From Mycolicibacterium sp. CBMA 234 (GTDB lineage Bacteria > Actinomycetota > Actinomycetes > Mycobacteriales > Mycobacteriaceae): a stretch of DNA of 64,000 bases. The stretch's first letter is position 1; each line of letters begins with the position of its first letter. Location of the stretch: assembly GCF_009729415.1 (NCBI RefSeq), contig NZ_MPKW01000037.1, positions 1 to 64,000 on the forward strand. The letters are read 5' to 3'. The notes under the pieces are model-generated. The model was not told the origin of the DNA and ran no database searches. It saw nothing but the letters and a program-made list of their open reading frames with translations. The position numbers were made by a program, and so were the translations under genes. This document shows, in pieces, positions 7,951-16,708 of the stretch.

Positions 7951-8616
7951 TCAGTCGGGGATGGTCGCGTACGCCCGGACGGGGAACGTGCCGAATCCTT
8001 CGATGCGTGGCGGGACGGCGGTGAAGCGTGCGCCGCGGGCGGGCACCGCAGCCAGATTGGTGAGGTGCTCGACGACGTGGATCCCGTTGCCCAGCAGCGT
8101 GGTGTGCACCGGGCGCCGGCCGGCCGCGGCTGCGCTGGTGTCGTCGATGTTGACCGAGTCGATACCCACCAGCGCCACTCCACGGCTCACCAACAGCTCA
8201 GTGGCGGCTTCGGAGAGGAACGGGGCGTCGACGCCATAGGCCTCGGTGCCGAAATGCCGGTCCCACCCGGTGTCGATCAGCACCGCACAGCCGGGTCCGA
8301 TGTCATCGGGTAGCTCGGCGCCGTCAACGGCGCGCGCCTCGACATCCCGACGGTGGACGACGATCGTGGGCAAGTCCACCAAGGTGTTCAAGTCGAGGCC
8401 GGACAGATCCGCCCCGTCCTCGTAGCGATGAAACGGAGAGTCGAGGTAGGTACCCGTGTTGCCGACCATCGTGATGGCGCCGATCGCGAACTCGGTGCCG
8501 GGGGCGTACACCTCGCGGGACGCTTCACGAGTCAGGTGGTAATCGATCGACGGTGCGGGCAGCCCCGGGTAGGTCACCATGCCCGCACGAATCGGATGAG
8601 ACACGTCGACGAGCAT
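7951..8616 (-). CDS. Cyclase-family (kynurenine-formamidase-like) hydrolase with altered metal motif
   Basis: The 221-residue product has the cyclase fold signature: DVSHPIRAGMVTYPG at the start and IDSVNID late. The family's HxGTHxDxPxH metal site is here NTGTYLDSPFH (residues 53-63), so the first two histidines are Asn53 and Tyr57, while Asp59 and His63 remain. The family includes amide and lactone hydrolases. The gene is last in a leftward operon with a Baeyer-Villiger monooxygenase and an SDR, starting 33 bp after the SDR stop. Hydrolysis of an ester or lactone made by the monooxygenase is an inference. Confidence 0.8.
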   Translation of the reverse strand: MLVDVSHPIRAGMVTYPGLPAPSIDYHLTREASREVYAPGTEFAIGAITMVGNTGTYLDSPFHRYEDGADLSGLDLNTLVDLPTIVVHRRDVEARAVDGAELPDDIGPGCAVLIDTGWDRHFGTEAYGVDAPFLSEAATELLVSRGVALVGIDSVNIDDTSAAAAGRRPVHTTLLGNGIHVVEHLTNLAAVPARGARFTAVPPRIEGFGTFPVRAYATIPD

Positions 8617-8649
8617 GGCGACCCTTCCTCGCGCGGTTGATGACCAACC

Positions 8650-9573
8650 TTAGCGAGACGGCACGGGCTCCTTGGTGGCGGTCGATGGAATGACCCGGTC
8701 GAGCAACAGCCCGGCCAGCTTGTCGGCCAGGGCGAACGAGAAGGGTTGTGCCATCCGGCGATTGATACCCGGCGCGATGCGATGCATGACGTAGCCCAGC
8801 CAGGCCTCTGCCCGCACGGGCACCACCGCGAGGTCGTAGTTGACGGCCCGTACCGCGGCCCGCGCCACGAGGTCGGGGCTCATCGGCGAGAACGGCAGCA
8901 GTTCGGCGAACTCTTGTAGCTGCTTGGTGAGCTGCTGACCGCGCGCGACGAGCGCGGGGTCCACGCCGACGGTCACCGCGCGGTCGCCGATATTGGTATT
9001 GATGACGCCGGGGCAGATCGCGCTGACCCCGATGCCGTAGGGCGCCAGCTCCAGGCGCAGGCATTCGCTGAGCATCTTGACCCCTGCCTTGGACACTGAG
9101 TACGGCGCCATGACCGGGGTCGGGGTAAAGGCCGCCGCCGAAGCGATGTTGACGATGTGGCCGCCTCGCCCCCGCTCGGCCATCTGCGCACCGAACACCC
9201 GGCATCCGTGCACCACGCCCATCAGGTTGATGCTGAGCTGCTTATCCCAGTCCGCGGCAGACAGTTTGAGGAACGGACCACTGACGACGATGCCGGCGTT
9301 GTTGACTACGACGTCGGGCACTCCGTAGCCGGCACGTACGTCGCGCGCGAACGCTTCCCAGGCTGCCGGGTCGGTGACGTCGAGCTGCGCAGTCGACGCC
9401 CGGCGGCCGGCGCCTTTGATCACGGCTGCGGTCGATTCCGCTGAATCGAGGTCGATGTCCGAGACCACCACGTGCGCACCGAGTTTCGCGAAGCGGATCG
9501 CGGTCGCGCGTCCGATGCCGCTGCCTGCGCCGGTGACGACGACGAGCTGCGGGTCGAGATTGTTGATCTTCAC
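8650..9573 (-). CDS. Short-chain dehydrogenase/reductase (SDR)
   Basis: This classical SDR of 307 residues has the nucleotide-binding TGAGSGIG (14-21), NNAG (91-94) and the catalytic set Ser145, Tyr158 and Lys162 (YSVSK). Asp39 after the second strand (VVSDID) suggests NAD preference. The GTG start at 9573 overlaps the stop of the upstream monooxygenase gene (GTGA) and has AGGAGG about six bases before it, so translation is coupled. A longer frame to 9786 runs through the monooxygenase gene and is rejected. It probably makes the ketone substrate of the monooxygenase, or a related alcohol/ketone step. Confidence 0.88.
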   Translation of the reverse strand: MKINNLDPQLVVVTGAGSGIGRATAIRFAKLGAHVVVSDIDLDSAESTAAVIKGAGRRASTAQLDVTDPAAWEAFARDVRAGYGVPDVVVNNAGIVVSGPFLKLSAADWDKQLSINLMGVVHGCRVFGAQMAERGRGGHIVNIASAAAFTPTPVMAPYSVSKAGVKMLSECLRLELAPYGIGVSAICPGVINTNIGDRAVTVGVDPALVARGQQLTKQLQEFAELLPFSPMSPDLVARAAVRAVNYDLAVVPVRAEAWLGYVMHRIAPGINRRMAQPFSFALADKLAGLLLDRVIPSTATKEPVPSR

Positions 9574-11147
9574 CCGGCCTCCTTCTCTGCGGCTGCTGGC
9601 TGGACGACATCGTCGATGCCAGCCCCGTACTGATAGACGTCGAGATCGTAATAGCGGTTCTGCCAATACATCTCGCCGTGCGTCGTCGGCCGAAACGGCG
9701 AATCTCCGTGGTAGTCGATGTAATACGTATTGGAGCCCGCGCACGTCGGCGTGAACAGCATGTTGCGGGCTTGGCGCTGAAGGCATTTCTGGAAGTACTC
9801 GTCGTGCACTTCTTGACGGATCTCAACCTGCCGGGCACCACGGCGCTTGGCTTCGGCGATGGCGCGGCTCAGATGTGCCGCGGTGGCCTCGATCATCCAC
9901 AGATAGGAGCCGAGCACGAATCCGTAGGGGCCGGTGATCATGAACATGTTCGGGAAGCCTGGTACGGACACACCCTGGTAAGCCTGAAATCGATTGACCG
10001 CCCAGAACTCTGCGGCATCGAGTCCGCCGCGGCCGCCGACGGGGAAGGGCGGCACCGAATCCCGTTCCCATAGTTTGAATCCGGTCGCGCAGATCAGGAC
10101 GTCGATCTCGTGCTCGATGCCGTCCGCGGTCACCACGCCGGTCTCGGTGATGCGCTCGATGGACTCGGTGACCAGGCTGACGTCGCTGCGATTGAAGGTC
10201 TTCAGGTAATCGTTGGACATCGACGGTCGTTTGCATCCCAGGCCGTAACGGGGGATCAGTTTTTCCCTGGTTACCGGATCGGTGACCTGGCTGCGCATCC
10301 ACGCCCGCACGGGCGCCTCGGCCAACTTGCGGATCGCATCGACCATCCAGCCTGGGCCAGTGAGCATTCCGCCCATGCCGATCTCGGTTGCGATGGTCCC
10401 GACAGCGCGCAGCGCCGACCGCAGTTGACCAAATTCCAGGACGGCGCGGGCAATGCCGTGAATTTCGCTGTCCGGCTTGGGAAATACCCAGATCGGGGTG
10501 CGTTGGAAAACAGTGAGGTGGGCGACTTCGTCGACGATCGCCGGCACCAGTTGCAGCGACGTCGCACCGGTCCCGATCACCGCCACCCGTTTACCAGCCA
10601 GCGCCACGTCGTGATCCCACAGCGCGGTGTGCATGAGCACCCCGCCGAAATCCTGCAGACCGGGGATGTCCGGCATCTTCGGCCGTTCCAGCCCGCCGAC
10701 CGCCATCACCACATGACGGCCGGTGATTTCGGCCCCGCCGTCGAGTCGCAGCCGCCACAGGCAGTTTCGTTCGTCGAAGGTCGCCCCGGTCACGTTGGTG
10801 CCTAGTCGCAACTTATCGCGTAGGCCGTACTTGTTCACCATGTCGTCGGCGTAGTCCCGTAACTCGTCGCCGGGCGCGAAGACCCGTGACCAGCCGCCGC
10901 GCTGCTCGTAGGAGAAGCTGTAAATGACCGACGGAATATCCACCGCCACACCGGGATAGGTGTTCGCATGCCAGGTGCCGCCGACATGATCCCACTTGTC
11001 GACGATGACGAAATTGTGGATTCCCTTGCGTTGGAGGGCGATCCCGGCGCCGATACCGCCGAACCCGGCGCCGACGATCACCACCTCGTGGTCGGGTGTC
11101 TGTCGTTCGGCCACTGGCGGCCTCGCCACCTGGGTGCTGGCAGTCAT
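9570..11147 (-). CDS. Baeyer-Villiger-type flavin monooxygenase
   Basis: The 525-residue enzyme has an FAD motif GAGFGG (26-31), a second dinucleotide motif GTGATS (about 192-197), and between them FGGVLMHTALW (167-177), the FxGxxxHxxxW fingerprint of Baeyer-Villiger monooxygenases. These enzymes insert oxygen next to a ketone using NADPH and O2, giving esters or lactones. Position within a hydrolase-BVMO-SDR-cyclase operon supports a catabolic route. It recalls MymA and EthA of M. tuberculosis, but the substrate cannot be fixed from sequence. Confidence 0.9.
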   Translation of the reverse strand: MTASTQVARPPVAERQTPDHEVVIVGAGFGGIGAGIALQRKGIHNFVIVDKWDHVGGTWHANTYPGVAVDIPSVIYSFSYEQRGGWSRVFAPGDELRDYADDMVNKYGLRDKLRLGTNVTGATFDERNCLWRLRLDGGAEITGRHVVMAVGGLERPKMPDIPGLQDFGGVLMHTALWDHDVALAGKRVAVIGTGATSLQLVPAIVDEVAHLTVFQRTPIWVFPKPDSEIHGIARAVLEFGQLRSALRAVGTIATEIGMGGMLTGPGWMVDAIRKLAEAPVRAWMRSQVTDPVTREKLIPRYGLGCKRPSMSNDYLKTFNRSDVSLVTESIERITETGVVTADGIEHEIDVLICATGFKLWERDSVPPFPVGGRGGLDAAEFWAVNRFQAYQGVSVPGFPNMFMITGPYGFVLGSYLWMIEATAAHLSRAIAEAKRRGARQVEIRQEVHDEYFQKCLQRQARNMLFTPTCAGSNTYYIDYHGDSPFRPTTHGEMYWQNRYYDLDVYQYGAGIDDVVQPAAAEKEAG

Positions 11148-11159
11148 GTCGGGGCCTGG

Positions 11160-12041
11160 TTAGCGGACGTAGCCGACGAGTTCGCCGTCAGCGCCGAATA
11201 ATTCGCGCTGCCAGCGTTCGAGGAGCTCATCGGTGGGCACGTCATCCGGATGGAAGCCGGGCCGCAGATACTCGTGAATCTCCCCGAGAATGCCGCGTAC
11301 CAGAGGCCCGCGGAACACCCCGTAGGTCTGGCGTAACACCGTAATCGGTCGCGGCCATGCCGTCGGATCCAGCAGGATCGACAACGCTACCGCGGCCGTC
11401 ACGACCGGGATGGTCAGGAAGTACATGAACCACATGACCGCGATGCGGGTGCGCTCGGAACCGCCGACTGACCGGTAGACATCGAAGGCGACGGACTTGT
11501 GCTCCAGCTCCTCCATGGCGTGCCAGTTCAGGAGGTGCCAAACCTCGGGATCGCCTGGAATTGCCTGGATTTCGTCGTTGGACAGCACCCGCGCACCGAG
11601 GACTGCGGTGTAGTGCTCGGCAGCGGCCGTCATCGCCAGATGCACCTTCGCCGGGATCATCTTCTCCAGGCGAAGCACGACCTTCTGCCGCACGCTGGTT
11701 GGTGCGAACAACAAGAAGCGCACGAGCGGATAGCCCATGTCGGCGAGCTGCGTGTTCAACTTTCGGTGTTCCTGGCCGTGTACCGATTCTTGGCCGATGA
11801 ACCCCGCGACACGCTTTTTGAGTACCGGGTCGGTGATCTGGTCGGAGAAGCGGCGCACCGACCGGATGAAGGACTCCTCACCGGGCGGAAATGAGCCGGA
11901 CAGCACCGCCACCAGGTGGCTGAACACGATGTCGCCCTCGACGAAGTGGCGCTTCAACGGCTCGGGGTCCCCGAACTGGAACCGCATGCGCCGGACCTTT
12001 GGATAAGCGACCCCGTGCGAGGTGATCGGCTCAGCGCTCAT
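11160..12041 (-). CDS. PF10118-type predicted metal-dependent hydrolase
   Basis: The 293-residue protein has the His/Glu-rich helical pattern of this family: FIGQESVHGQEHRKLN (about 91-106), a central AAAEHYTAVLG and later HAMEELEHKSVAFDVY. These recall di-metal helical proteins. Two hydrophobic stretches near residues 205-230 (VMWFMYFLTIPVVTAAVALS) suggest membrane contact. AAGGAA precedes the ATG. It is first in the operon, 12 bp before the Baeyer-Villiger gene, a pairing I recall from other mycobacteria. The reaction is not established. Confidence 0.75.
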   Translation of the reverse strand: MSAEPITSHGVAYPKVRRMRFQFGDPEPLKRHFVEGDIVFSHLVAVLSGSFPPGEESFIRSVRRFSDQITDPVLKKRVAGFIGQESVHGQEHRKLNTQLADMGYPLVRFLLFAPTSVRQKVVLRLEKMIPAKVHLAMTAAAEHYTAVLGARVLSNDEIQAIPGDPEVWHLLNWHAMEELEHKSVAFDVYRSVGGSERTRIAVMWFMYFLTIPVVTAAVALSILLDPTAWPRPITVLRQTYGVFRGPLVRGILGEIHEYLRPGFHPDDVPTDELLERWQRELFGADGELVGYVR

Positions 12042-12220
12042 GATCGATTCCTTCCGTTGTATCGGGCTATTTCAGTTCGTCGTCAGTTGCGATGAGGGGA
12101 GTGACAGCGTCAGTTCCGGAGTAGGTGATGGGCAGTGGGGGATGGCGCGGCGCTGTGCCACCGCTGCGTGTTGCCCGTCGCGTACGGCCATGCCGCCCGC
12201 CTTTCCTCGAACAATCAGTA

Positions 12221-12241
12221 ACTAGTACCGCGAGTTCTAGT
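12221..12241. promoter_or_regulatory. Operator-like palindrome ACTAGnAC-N5-GTnCTAGT
   Basis: A 21-bp imperfect palindrome lies in the 289-bp gap between the upstream TetR gene and the first gene of the monooxygenase operon, about 180 bp before the operon's ATG. It is a reasonable TetR-type operator; the link to the neighbouring TetR is inferred from position only. Confidence 0.4.
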
Positions 12242-12330
12242 AGTTCGCACGTTACGACGAGGTACGCCGCAGCGCAAGGGTTTTGGATAATGACGCTCTC
12301 TGAGCGCAGGTGAGAGCGGGTGCCGGCAGC

Positions 12331-13035
12331 TCAGTCGGTGGTACCGAACAACGCCATCTGCTCGTCGGGCGCAATGGCGACGCCGCGGGCAGCGGCCGCC
12401 GCGGACACTGCACCCCAGATCACGGGCGTCAGTTGTGCGATGAGCTCGTCTTTGCTGATCGTCGGCTCGTTGAGCCAGCGCAAGACACCAAGGGCGACGG
12501 CGCCGAGAATCGCGTCGGCGGTGTACTCGAGGTGGTCGGCGTCGGCGCCGTAGGTGCTCAGCATGGCCGCGAGGACGTCGGTGGTCGCCGTGGCGAGATT
12601 ACGGCCGCCCTCGAGCAGTTTGGTCCGCGAATGGTCGTCACTGAAATGTGAACCGACGAGGAATCGAAAGAGGTTGGGCCGCTCGTCCACCAGATCGATG
12701 TAGCCGGCCAGTGCTGAGCGAACGAGCTCAAGGGCCGTGGCGGTGAGGTGGAATCGCGGAATGACGCGTTCCAGAACCAGTTCCTGCGCGCGTTCACCCA
12801 CGGCGGCGAACAACGTCTCCTTGTCGGAGAAGAAGCGATAGAGCTTCGGCCGTGGGACGCCTGCGGTTTTCACCACGTCGTCGATCGACAGGTCTGGCCC
12901 GAACTCTTCGATGGCCTGCAGGGTCGCCTCGATCAGCTCCGCCCGCACTGTCGCGCGATGCGCCCGCCAGCGGTCGGCCCGCGCATCGCCGGTCGGTGCG
13001 GACAGTCGCACCGCGATACGGGTGGCATCGGGCAT
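12331..13035 (-). CDS. TetR-family transcriptional regulator
   Basis: In this 234-residue protein the DNA-binding domain lies at about residues 25-75 (ELIEATLQAIEEFGPDLSIDDVV, then AGVPRPKLYRFFSDKETLFAAV), after a longer than usual basic N-terminus. The rest is a helical effector domain. Its ATG is three bases past the aglA stop on the same strand, so it may be transcribed with glbO-aglA. It lies upstream of the monooxygenase operon, whose promoter region holds a palindrome; regulation of that operon is the likeliest role. Confidence 0.88.
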   Translation of the reverse strand: MPDATRIAVRLSAPTGDARADRWRAHRATVRAELIEATLQAIEEFGPDLSIDDVVKTAGVPRPKLYRFFSDKETLFAAVGERAQELVLERVIPRFHLTATALELVRSALAGYIDLVDERPNLFRFLVGSHFSDDHSRTKLLEGGRNLATATTDVLAAMLSTYGADADHLEYTADAILGAVALGVLRWLNEPTISKDELIAQLTPVIWGAVSAAAAARGVAIAPDEQMALFGTTD

Positions 13036-13038
13036 GGG

Positions 13039-14631
13039 TCAATGGTAAGTCAGCCAGACGGCCGTGTCGGGTGGCATTCGGCCATCCGGCAGCGGTCCAC
13101 TGGTGAGCAGCACCGTGCCGGCAGGTAGGTCGACTGGGGTGCGGCCGGCATTGAGCAGGCACACCAGTCCGTCCTCGCATTGGAATGCCAGCAGGTCCGG
13201 CGCGGTCGGCAGCCAGCGCACGGACCGGCCCAAAGTTGTTCGGCCCCGGCGTAATTCGATGGCGCGGCGGAACAGCGTCAGCGTCGAATCCGGCTGTCCG
13301 GACTGCGCCGCCACCGTCAACGTCGCCCAGTTTGGCGGCATCGGCAGCCAGGTGTCGGCGGTGGTCGAGAATCCGTACGGCGCAACGTCACCCGACCACG
13401 GCAGCGGCACCCGGCAGCCGTCCCGGCCCCGCTCGGTATGGCCGGAACGCTCCCACACGGGGTCCTGCAGGACGGCGTCGGGCAGCTCGACATTGGGCAG
13501 GCCGAGTTCCTCACCGTTGTAGACGAAGACGGCTCCGGGCAGCGCCAGCATCACCAACGCCAGCGCCCGGGCTCGTGAAAGTCCTTGGGCGCCATCGCCG
13601 TACCGGCTCACCTCACGCTCGACGTCGTGGTTCGACAGTGTCCAGGTCGGCGGTGAGTCGGCCAGCTCGGCGGCGGCCAAGGAGTTTTCGATGGCCGCAC
13701 GTACCGCCTCGGCGGTGAAATCGGCTCGTACCAAACGGAAATTGAAGCCGAGGTGCAGTTCGTCGGGGCGTAGATACTTGGCGAAGTCGGCGTTGTCGAA
13801 CACCCAGATCTCGCCTACCGCAACGGTCTCCGGATACTCGTCGAACACTTTCCGGATGCCGCGGTGAATGGCATGCACCCCATCGTTGTTGAAGCGCGGA
13901 TCGTCCGGGCGGGTGGCCAGCAGCAGCCCATCCGGATCGGCCATGTCCGGCAGGTCCGACGGTTTCGCCATCCCGTGGGCGACGTCGATCCGGAAGCCGG
14001 CGATCCCGCGGTCGAGCCAAAACCGCAGGGTCCGTTCCAGATCCGCGGCGATGTCCGGGTTGTCCCAATTCAGATCCGGCTGCGTGGCGTCGAACAGGTG
14101 CAGGTACCACTGGCCATCGGTGCCGGAGGCGCCCGCGGAGGTAGCGCCGTTGACGTCAGAAACCCGGGTCCAGGCGGGGCCGCCGAATATCGACGTCCAA
14201 TTGTTCGGTGGCAGCGCACCGCCTGGTCCGAGCCCGTCCCGGAACAGATAGCGAGACCGCTCGGGGCTGTCCGGGCCGGCGGCCAGGGCCGCCTGGAACC
14301 ACGGGTGCGCTGAACTGGTGTGGTTGGGGACCAGGTCCATGGTGACCCTGATGCCCGCGGCGCGTGCGGCGGCGATCAACCGGTCCAGTGCCGCCATCCC
14401 GCCGAACAGGGGATCGACGTCACGGGGGTCGGCGACGTCGTACCCATGGTCGACCATGGGGGAGACCATGACCGGGTTGAGCCAGAGGGCGTCGACGCCG
14501 AGGTCGCGCAGATAGTCCAGCCGCGCCGTCACGCCGTCGAGATCGCCGACGCCGTCACCGTCGCTGTCGGCGAATGACCGTGGGTAGAGCTGATAGAAGA
14601 CCGCGCGTGACCACCACGGCGCGGCTGTCAT
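13039..14631 (-). CDS. aglA: GH13 alpha-glucosidase (AglA-like)
   Basis: The 530-residue glycoside hydrolase family 13 enzyme shows region I DLVPNHTS, region II GFRIDVAHG (Asp nucleophile), region III VGEIWV (Glu acid/base) and region IV LSNHDVER. The N-terminus WWSRAVFYQLYPRSFADSDGDGVGD is typical of exo-acting alpha-glucosidases and oligo-1,6-glucosidases in the cytoplasm. Its ATG shares one base with the glbO stop (TGATG), so the two are coupled. The glbO-aglA pair matches Rv2470-Rv2471 of M. tuberculosis. Probable role: cleaving small alpha-glucans or trehalose-related oligosaccharides. Confidence 0.92.
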   Translation of the reverse strand: MTAAPWWSRAVFYQLYPRSFADSDGDGVGDLDGVTARLDYLRDLGVDALWLNPVMVSPMVDHGYDVADPRDVDPLFGGMAALDRLIAAARAAGIRVTMDLVPNHTSSAHPWFQAALAAGPDSPERSRYLFRDGLGPGGALPPNNWTSIFGGPAWTRVSDVNGATSAGASGTDGQWYLHLFDATQPDLNWDNPDIAADLERTLRFWLDRGIAGFRIDVAHGMAKPSDLPDMADPDGLLLATRPDDPRFNNDGVHAIHRGIRKVFDEYPETVAVGEIWVFDNADFAKYLRPDELHLGFNFRLVRADFTAEAVRAAIENSLAAAELADSPPTWTLSNHDVEREVSRYGDGAQGLSRARALALVMLALPGAVFVYNGEELGLPNVELPDAVLQDPVWERSGHTERGRDGCRVPLPWSGDVAPYGFSTTADTWLPMPPNWATLTVAAQSGQPDSTLTLFRRAIELRRGRTTLGRSVRWLPTAPDLLAFQCEDGLVCLLNAGRTPVDLPAGTVLLTSGPLPDGRMPPDTAVWLTYH

Positions 14632-15035
14632 CAGAACGCCGAATTGACCATATGTTGGGCGGCCATGTCGAAGTAGTCGAGCAGGGCCTGACGATGGGCG
14701 TCGTCGATGGTGTCGGCGCCGATCGAGGCGAGCGCGGTGTGCATGCAGCGCAGCCAGGCGTCGCGCTCGAGGAACCCGATCCGGAACGGTGCGTGCCGCA
14801 TACGCAGCCGGGGATGCCCACGCTCCACCGAGTACGTGCGGGGGCCGCCCCAGTACTGCTCGAGGAACATCCGCAGCCGGTGCTCGGCGCCGTCGAGGTC
14901 ATCTTCCGGGTACAGCGGGCGCAGGATTTCGTCGTCGCGGACCAGCTGGTAGAACCGCGACACCAGGAGCCCGAAGGTCTCCGCTCCGCCGACTTCGTCG
15001 TAGAACGACCGTTGCGCCTCTGTCACAGTCGCCAT
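14631..15035 (-). CDS. glbO: Group II truncated haemoglobin (trHbO)
   Basis: The 134-residue protein closely follows HbO of M. tuberculosis: [44 protein letters not shown], the proximal His in RMRHAPFRI, and Trp G8 in DAWLRCM. Group II truncated globins bind O2 tightly and are linked to oxygen delivery or peroxide/NO chemistry near the respiratory chain. It is first in a leftward pair with aglA and divergent from an HNH gene. Confidence 0.95.
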   Translation of the reverse strand: MATVTEAQRSFYDEVGGAETFGLLVSRFYQLVRDDEILRPLYPEDDLDGAEHRLRMFLEQYWGGPRTYSVERGHPRLRMRHAPFRIGFLERDAWLRCMHTALASIGADTIDDAHRQALLDYFDMAAQHMVNSAF

Positions 15036-15168
15036 TGTCCACGAGGGTGCTGTGGCGTGATCCGGGCGGGACTCGTCATCGGATGTTCATCGGACAGTCC
15101 AGCTGACGCGGCAGGAATTTTCGTGCGCTCCGTGCCGATCCATGGTGGACTGTCAGCACGGAGGACGT

Positions 15169-15816
15169 ATGTCGCAACGGAGGAAAAGCCGCGGCCACAG
15201 ACTTCATGGCACCGCGGCAGGCTCGCTTGGGCCCATATCGGGTCCAGCGCTGCCATCACCCCTGCACGCAGTTGAGTCGAGTCCCACCGACGGTTCGCTC
15301 TGGGGCCGTCGTCGCGTCCTGCTGCTCAATTCGACTTACGAGCCGTTGACGGCGCTGCCGATGCGGCGCGCGGTCATCATGGTGTTGTGCGGCAAAGCCG
15401 ACGTGGTGCACGACGATCCGTCGGGTCCGGTCATCCACTCGGCGACCCGCGCGGTCGCTGTGCCCTCGGTGATCCGGCTGCGCAACTTTGTGCGGGTCCC
15501 ATATCGGGCCCGCATTCCTATGACCAGGGCCGCGCTGATGCACCGGGACCGGTTCCGCTGTGCGTACTGCGGAGGCAAGGCCGACACCGTCGACCATGTC
15601 GTGCCGCGCAGCCGCGGCGGTGAGCATTCCTGGGAGAACTGCGTCGCGGCGTGTGGCCCGTGTAATCACCGCAAGGCCGACCGACTGCTCGCGGAACTGG
15701 GCTGGACCCTGCATGCGGTGCCGCTGCCGCCGAAAGGCCAGCATTGGCGGCTGCTGTCGGCGGTCAAAGAGCTCGACCCGGCCTGGGTGCGGTACCTCGG
15801 TGAAGGCGCCGCCTGA
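15169..15816 (+). CDS. HNH endonuclease (Rv2469c-type)
   Basis: The 215-residue protein has a compact HNH/zinc module: CAYCGGKADTVDHVVPRSRGG, then WENCVAACGPCNHRKADR, with two CxxC pairs that should bind zinc and His-Asn-His catalytic positions. The ATG at 15169 is chosen because GGAGGA lies six bases upstream; a start 27 bases earlier would place that site inside the gene. Position between glbO and the DUF5130 pair matches Rv2469c. The true substrate is unknown. Confidence 0.88.
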   Translation: MSQRRKSRGHRLHGTAAGSLGPISGPALPSPLHAVESSPTDGSLWGRRRVLLLNSTYEPLTALPMRRAVIMVLCGKADVVHDDPSGPVIHSATRAVAVPSVIRLRNFVRVPYRARIPMTRAALMHRDRFRCAYCGGKADTVDHVVPRSRGGEHSWENCVAACGPCNHRKADRLLAELGWTLHAVPLPPKGQHWRLLSAVKELDPAWVRYLGEGAA

Positions 15817-15879
15817 CCTCCGACGCCGGATTGCCCCTGTCGCCCGCGCAGGCGAGGCCGGTGCTGATACGGTTTGCGC

Positions 15880-16110
15880 GTGAGCATTGCACTTACTCAT
15901 TCGCTGCTCGGTGGGGTGCCATTGGCGCTGCTGCTGGTGCTTGGCGCGCTGTTCTTGCTGCGTAAGGGTCCGCATCCGGACACCTACAAAATGACCGATA
16001 AATGGACCCACGCGCCGATCCTGTGGGCGGCCGAGGAACCGGCGGATCACGGCCACGGCGGCCATGACTCGCACCTGACTGTGGGAGGCGGCGCAAGTGG
16101 CAAGTGGTAG
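15880..16110 (+). CDS. Small single-span membrane protein with His-rich tail, probable cytochrome aa3 accessory subunit
   Basis: The 76-residue product has one membrane segment ([20 protein letters not shown], residues about 10-29) and a soluble end carrying [10 protein letters not shown]. It overlaps the DUF5130 gene by 14 bases, so the two are coupled. This small gene plus DUF5130 corresponds in place to MSMEG_4693/4692, which I recall as extra subunits (CtaI/CtaJ) of the M. smegmatis CIII2-CIV2 respiratory supercomplex. Which name goes with which gene I cannot confirm. The GTG start is the best fit, though no strong ribosome-binding site is seen. Confidence 0.7.
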   Translation: MSIALTHSLLGGVPLALLLVLGALFLLRKGPHPDTYKMTDKWTHAPILWAAEEPADHGHGGHDSHLTVGGGASGKW

Positions 16111-16573
16111 CCAGACCGAGATTGCAAACATCGATCCGGCCAACCTGCCGTACGGCTACGCCGTCACGTACAGCGGTCGCCTCTCCGGCGTCACCGAGCC
16201 GGGTGCGCTGTCGGTGCACTACCCGTTCCCGGTCAAGGACCTGGTGTTCCTCGACGACGCCCTGAAGTACGGTTCGCGCGCCGCCGGCGCCCGCTTCGCC
16301 GTCTACGTCGGCGACCTGGGTGCGGACACCGCTGCCACCGCGCGTGAGGTGCTGGCCACCGTGCCGACGCCGAACAACGCTGTGCTGCTGGCCGTCTCGC
16401 CGAACCAGAAGGTCATCGAGGTCGTCTACGGCTCGGAGGTCCGCGGCCGCGGTATCGAAGAGGCCGCTCCGCTGGGTGTGTCCGCGGCGGCTGCGTCGTT
16501 CAAGCAGGGCAACCTGATGGACGGTCTGCTCAGCGCGGTTCGCGTGCTGAGCGCCGGCGTCTCGCCGGCCTGA
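16097..16573 (+). CDS. DUF5130 protein (Rv2468c-type)
   Basis: The 158-residue protein has the DUF5130 pattern, a TPM-like fold: [54 protein letters not shown] and a C-terminal helix ending in SAVRVLSAG. The GTG start has GGGAGG about eight bases before it, inside the preceding small membrane-protein gene. A role as accessory subunit of cytochrome aa3 in the respiratory supercomplex is inferred from locus equivalence with M. smegmatis. A strong hairpin follows ten bases after the stop. Confidence 0.85.
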   Translation: MASGSQTEIANIDPANLPYGYAVTYSGRLSGVTEPGALSVHYPFPVKDLVFLDDALKYGSRAAGARFAVYVGDLGADTAATAREVLATVPTPNNAVLLAVSPNQKVIEVVYGSEVRGRGIEEAAPLGVSAAAASFKQGNLMDGLLSAVRVLSAGVSPA

Positions 16574-16582
16574 TTTCTTTCA

Positions 16583-16625
16583 ACTCTGCCGGGGTGCGAA
16601 CCATGGGTTCGCACCCCGGCAGAGT
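16583..16625. terminator. Perfect 20-bp stem hairpin between convergent genes
   Basis: Arms 16583-16602 and 16606-16625 are perfect reverse complements with a 3-base loop, in the gap between the DUF5130 gene and alkB, which converge. There is no T-run, as is common in mycobacteria. It could stop transcription from both sides. Confidence 0.75.
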
Positions 16626-16708
16626 GCTGCCTGGGGGTTGATTTGGCGTTGGCTCAGCGCTGCCGGCGCGGCCCACTCGGGACCGACTCGCCGCCGACGC
16701 AGGACTCG

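Noticed and set aside
9574-9786. N-terminal extension of the SDR frame to 378 residues
   Set aside because: It lies wholly within the monooxygenase gene. The GTG at 9573 has AGGAGG and is followed by the normal SDR start.
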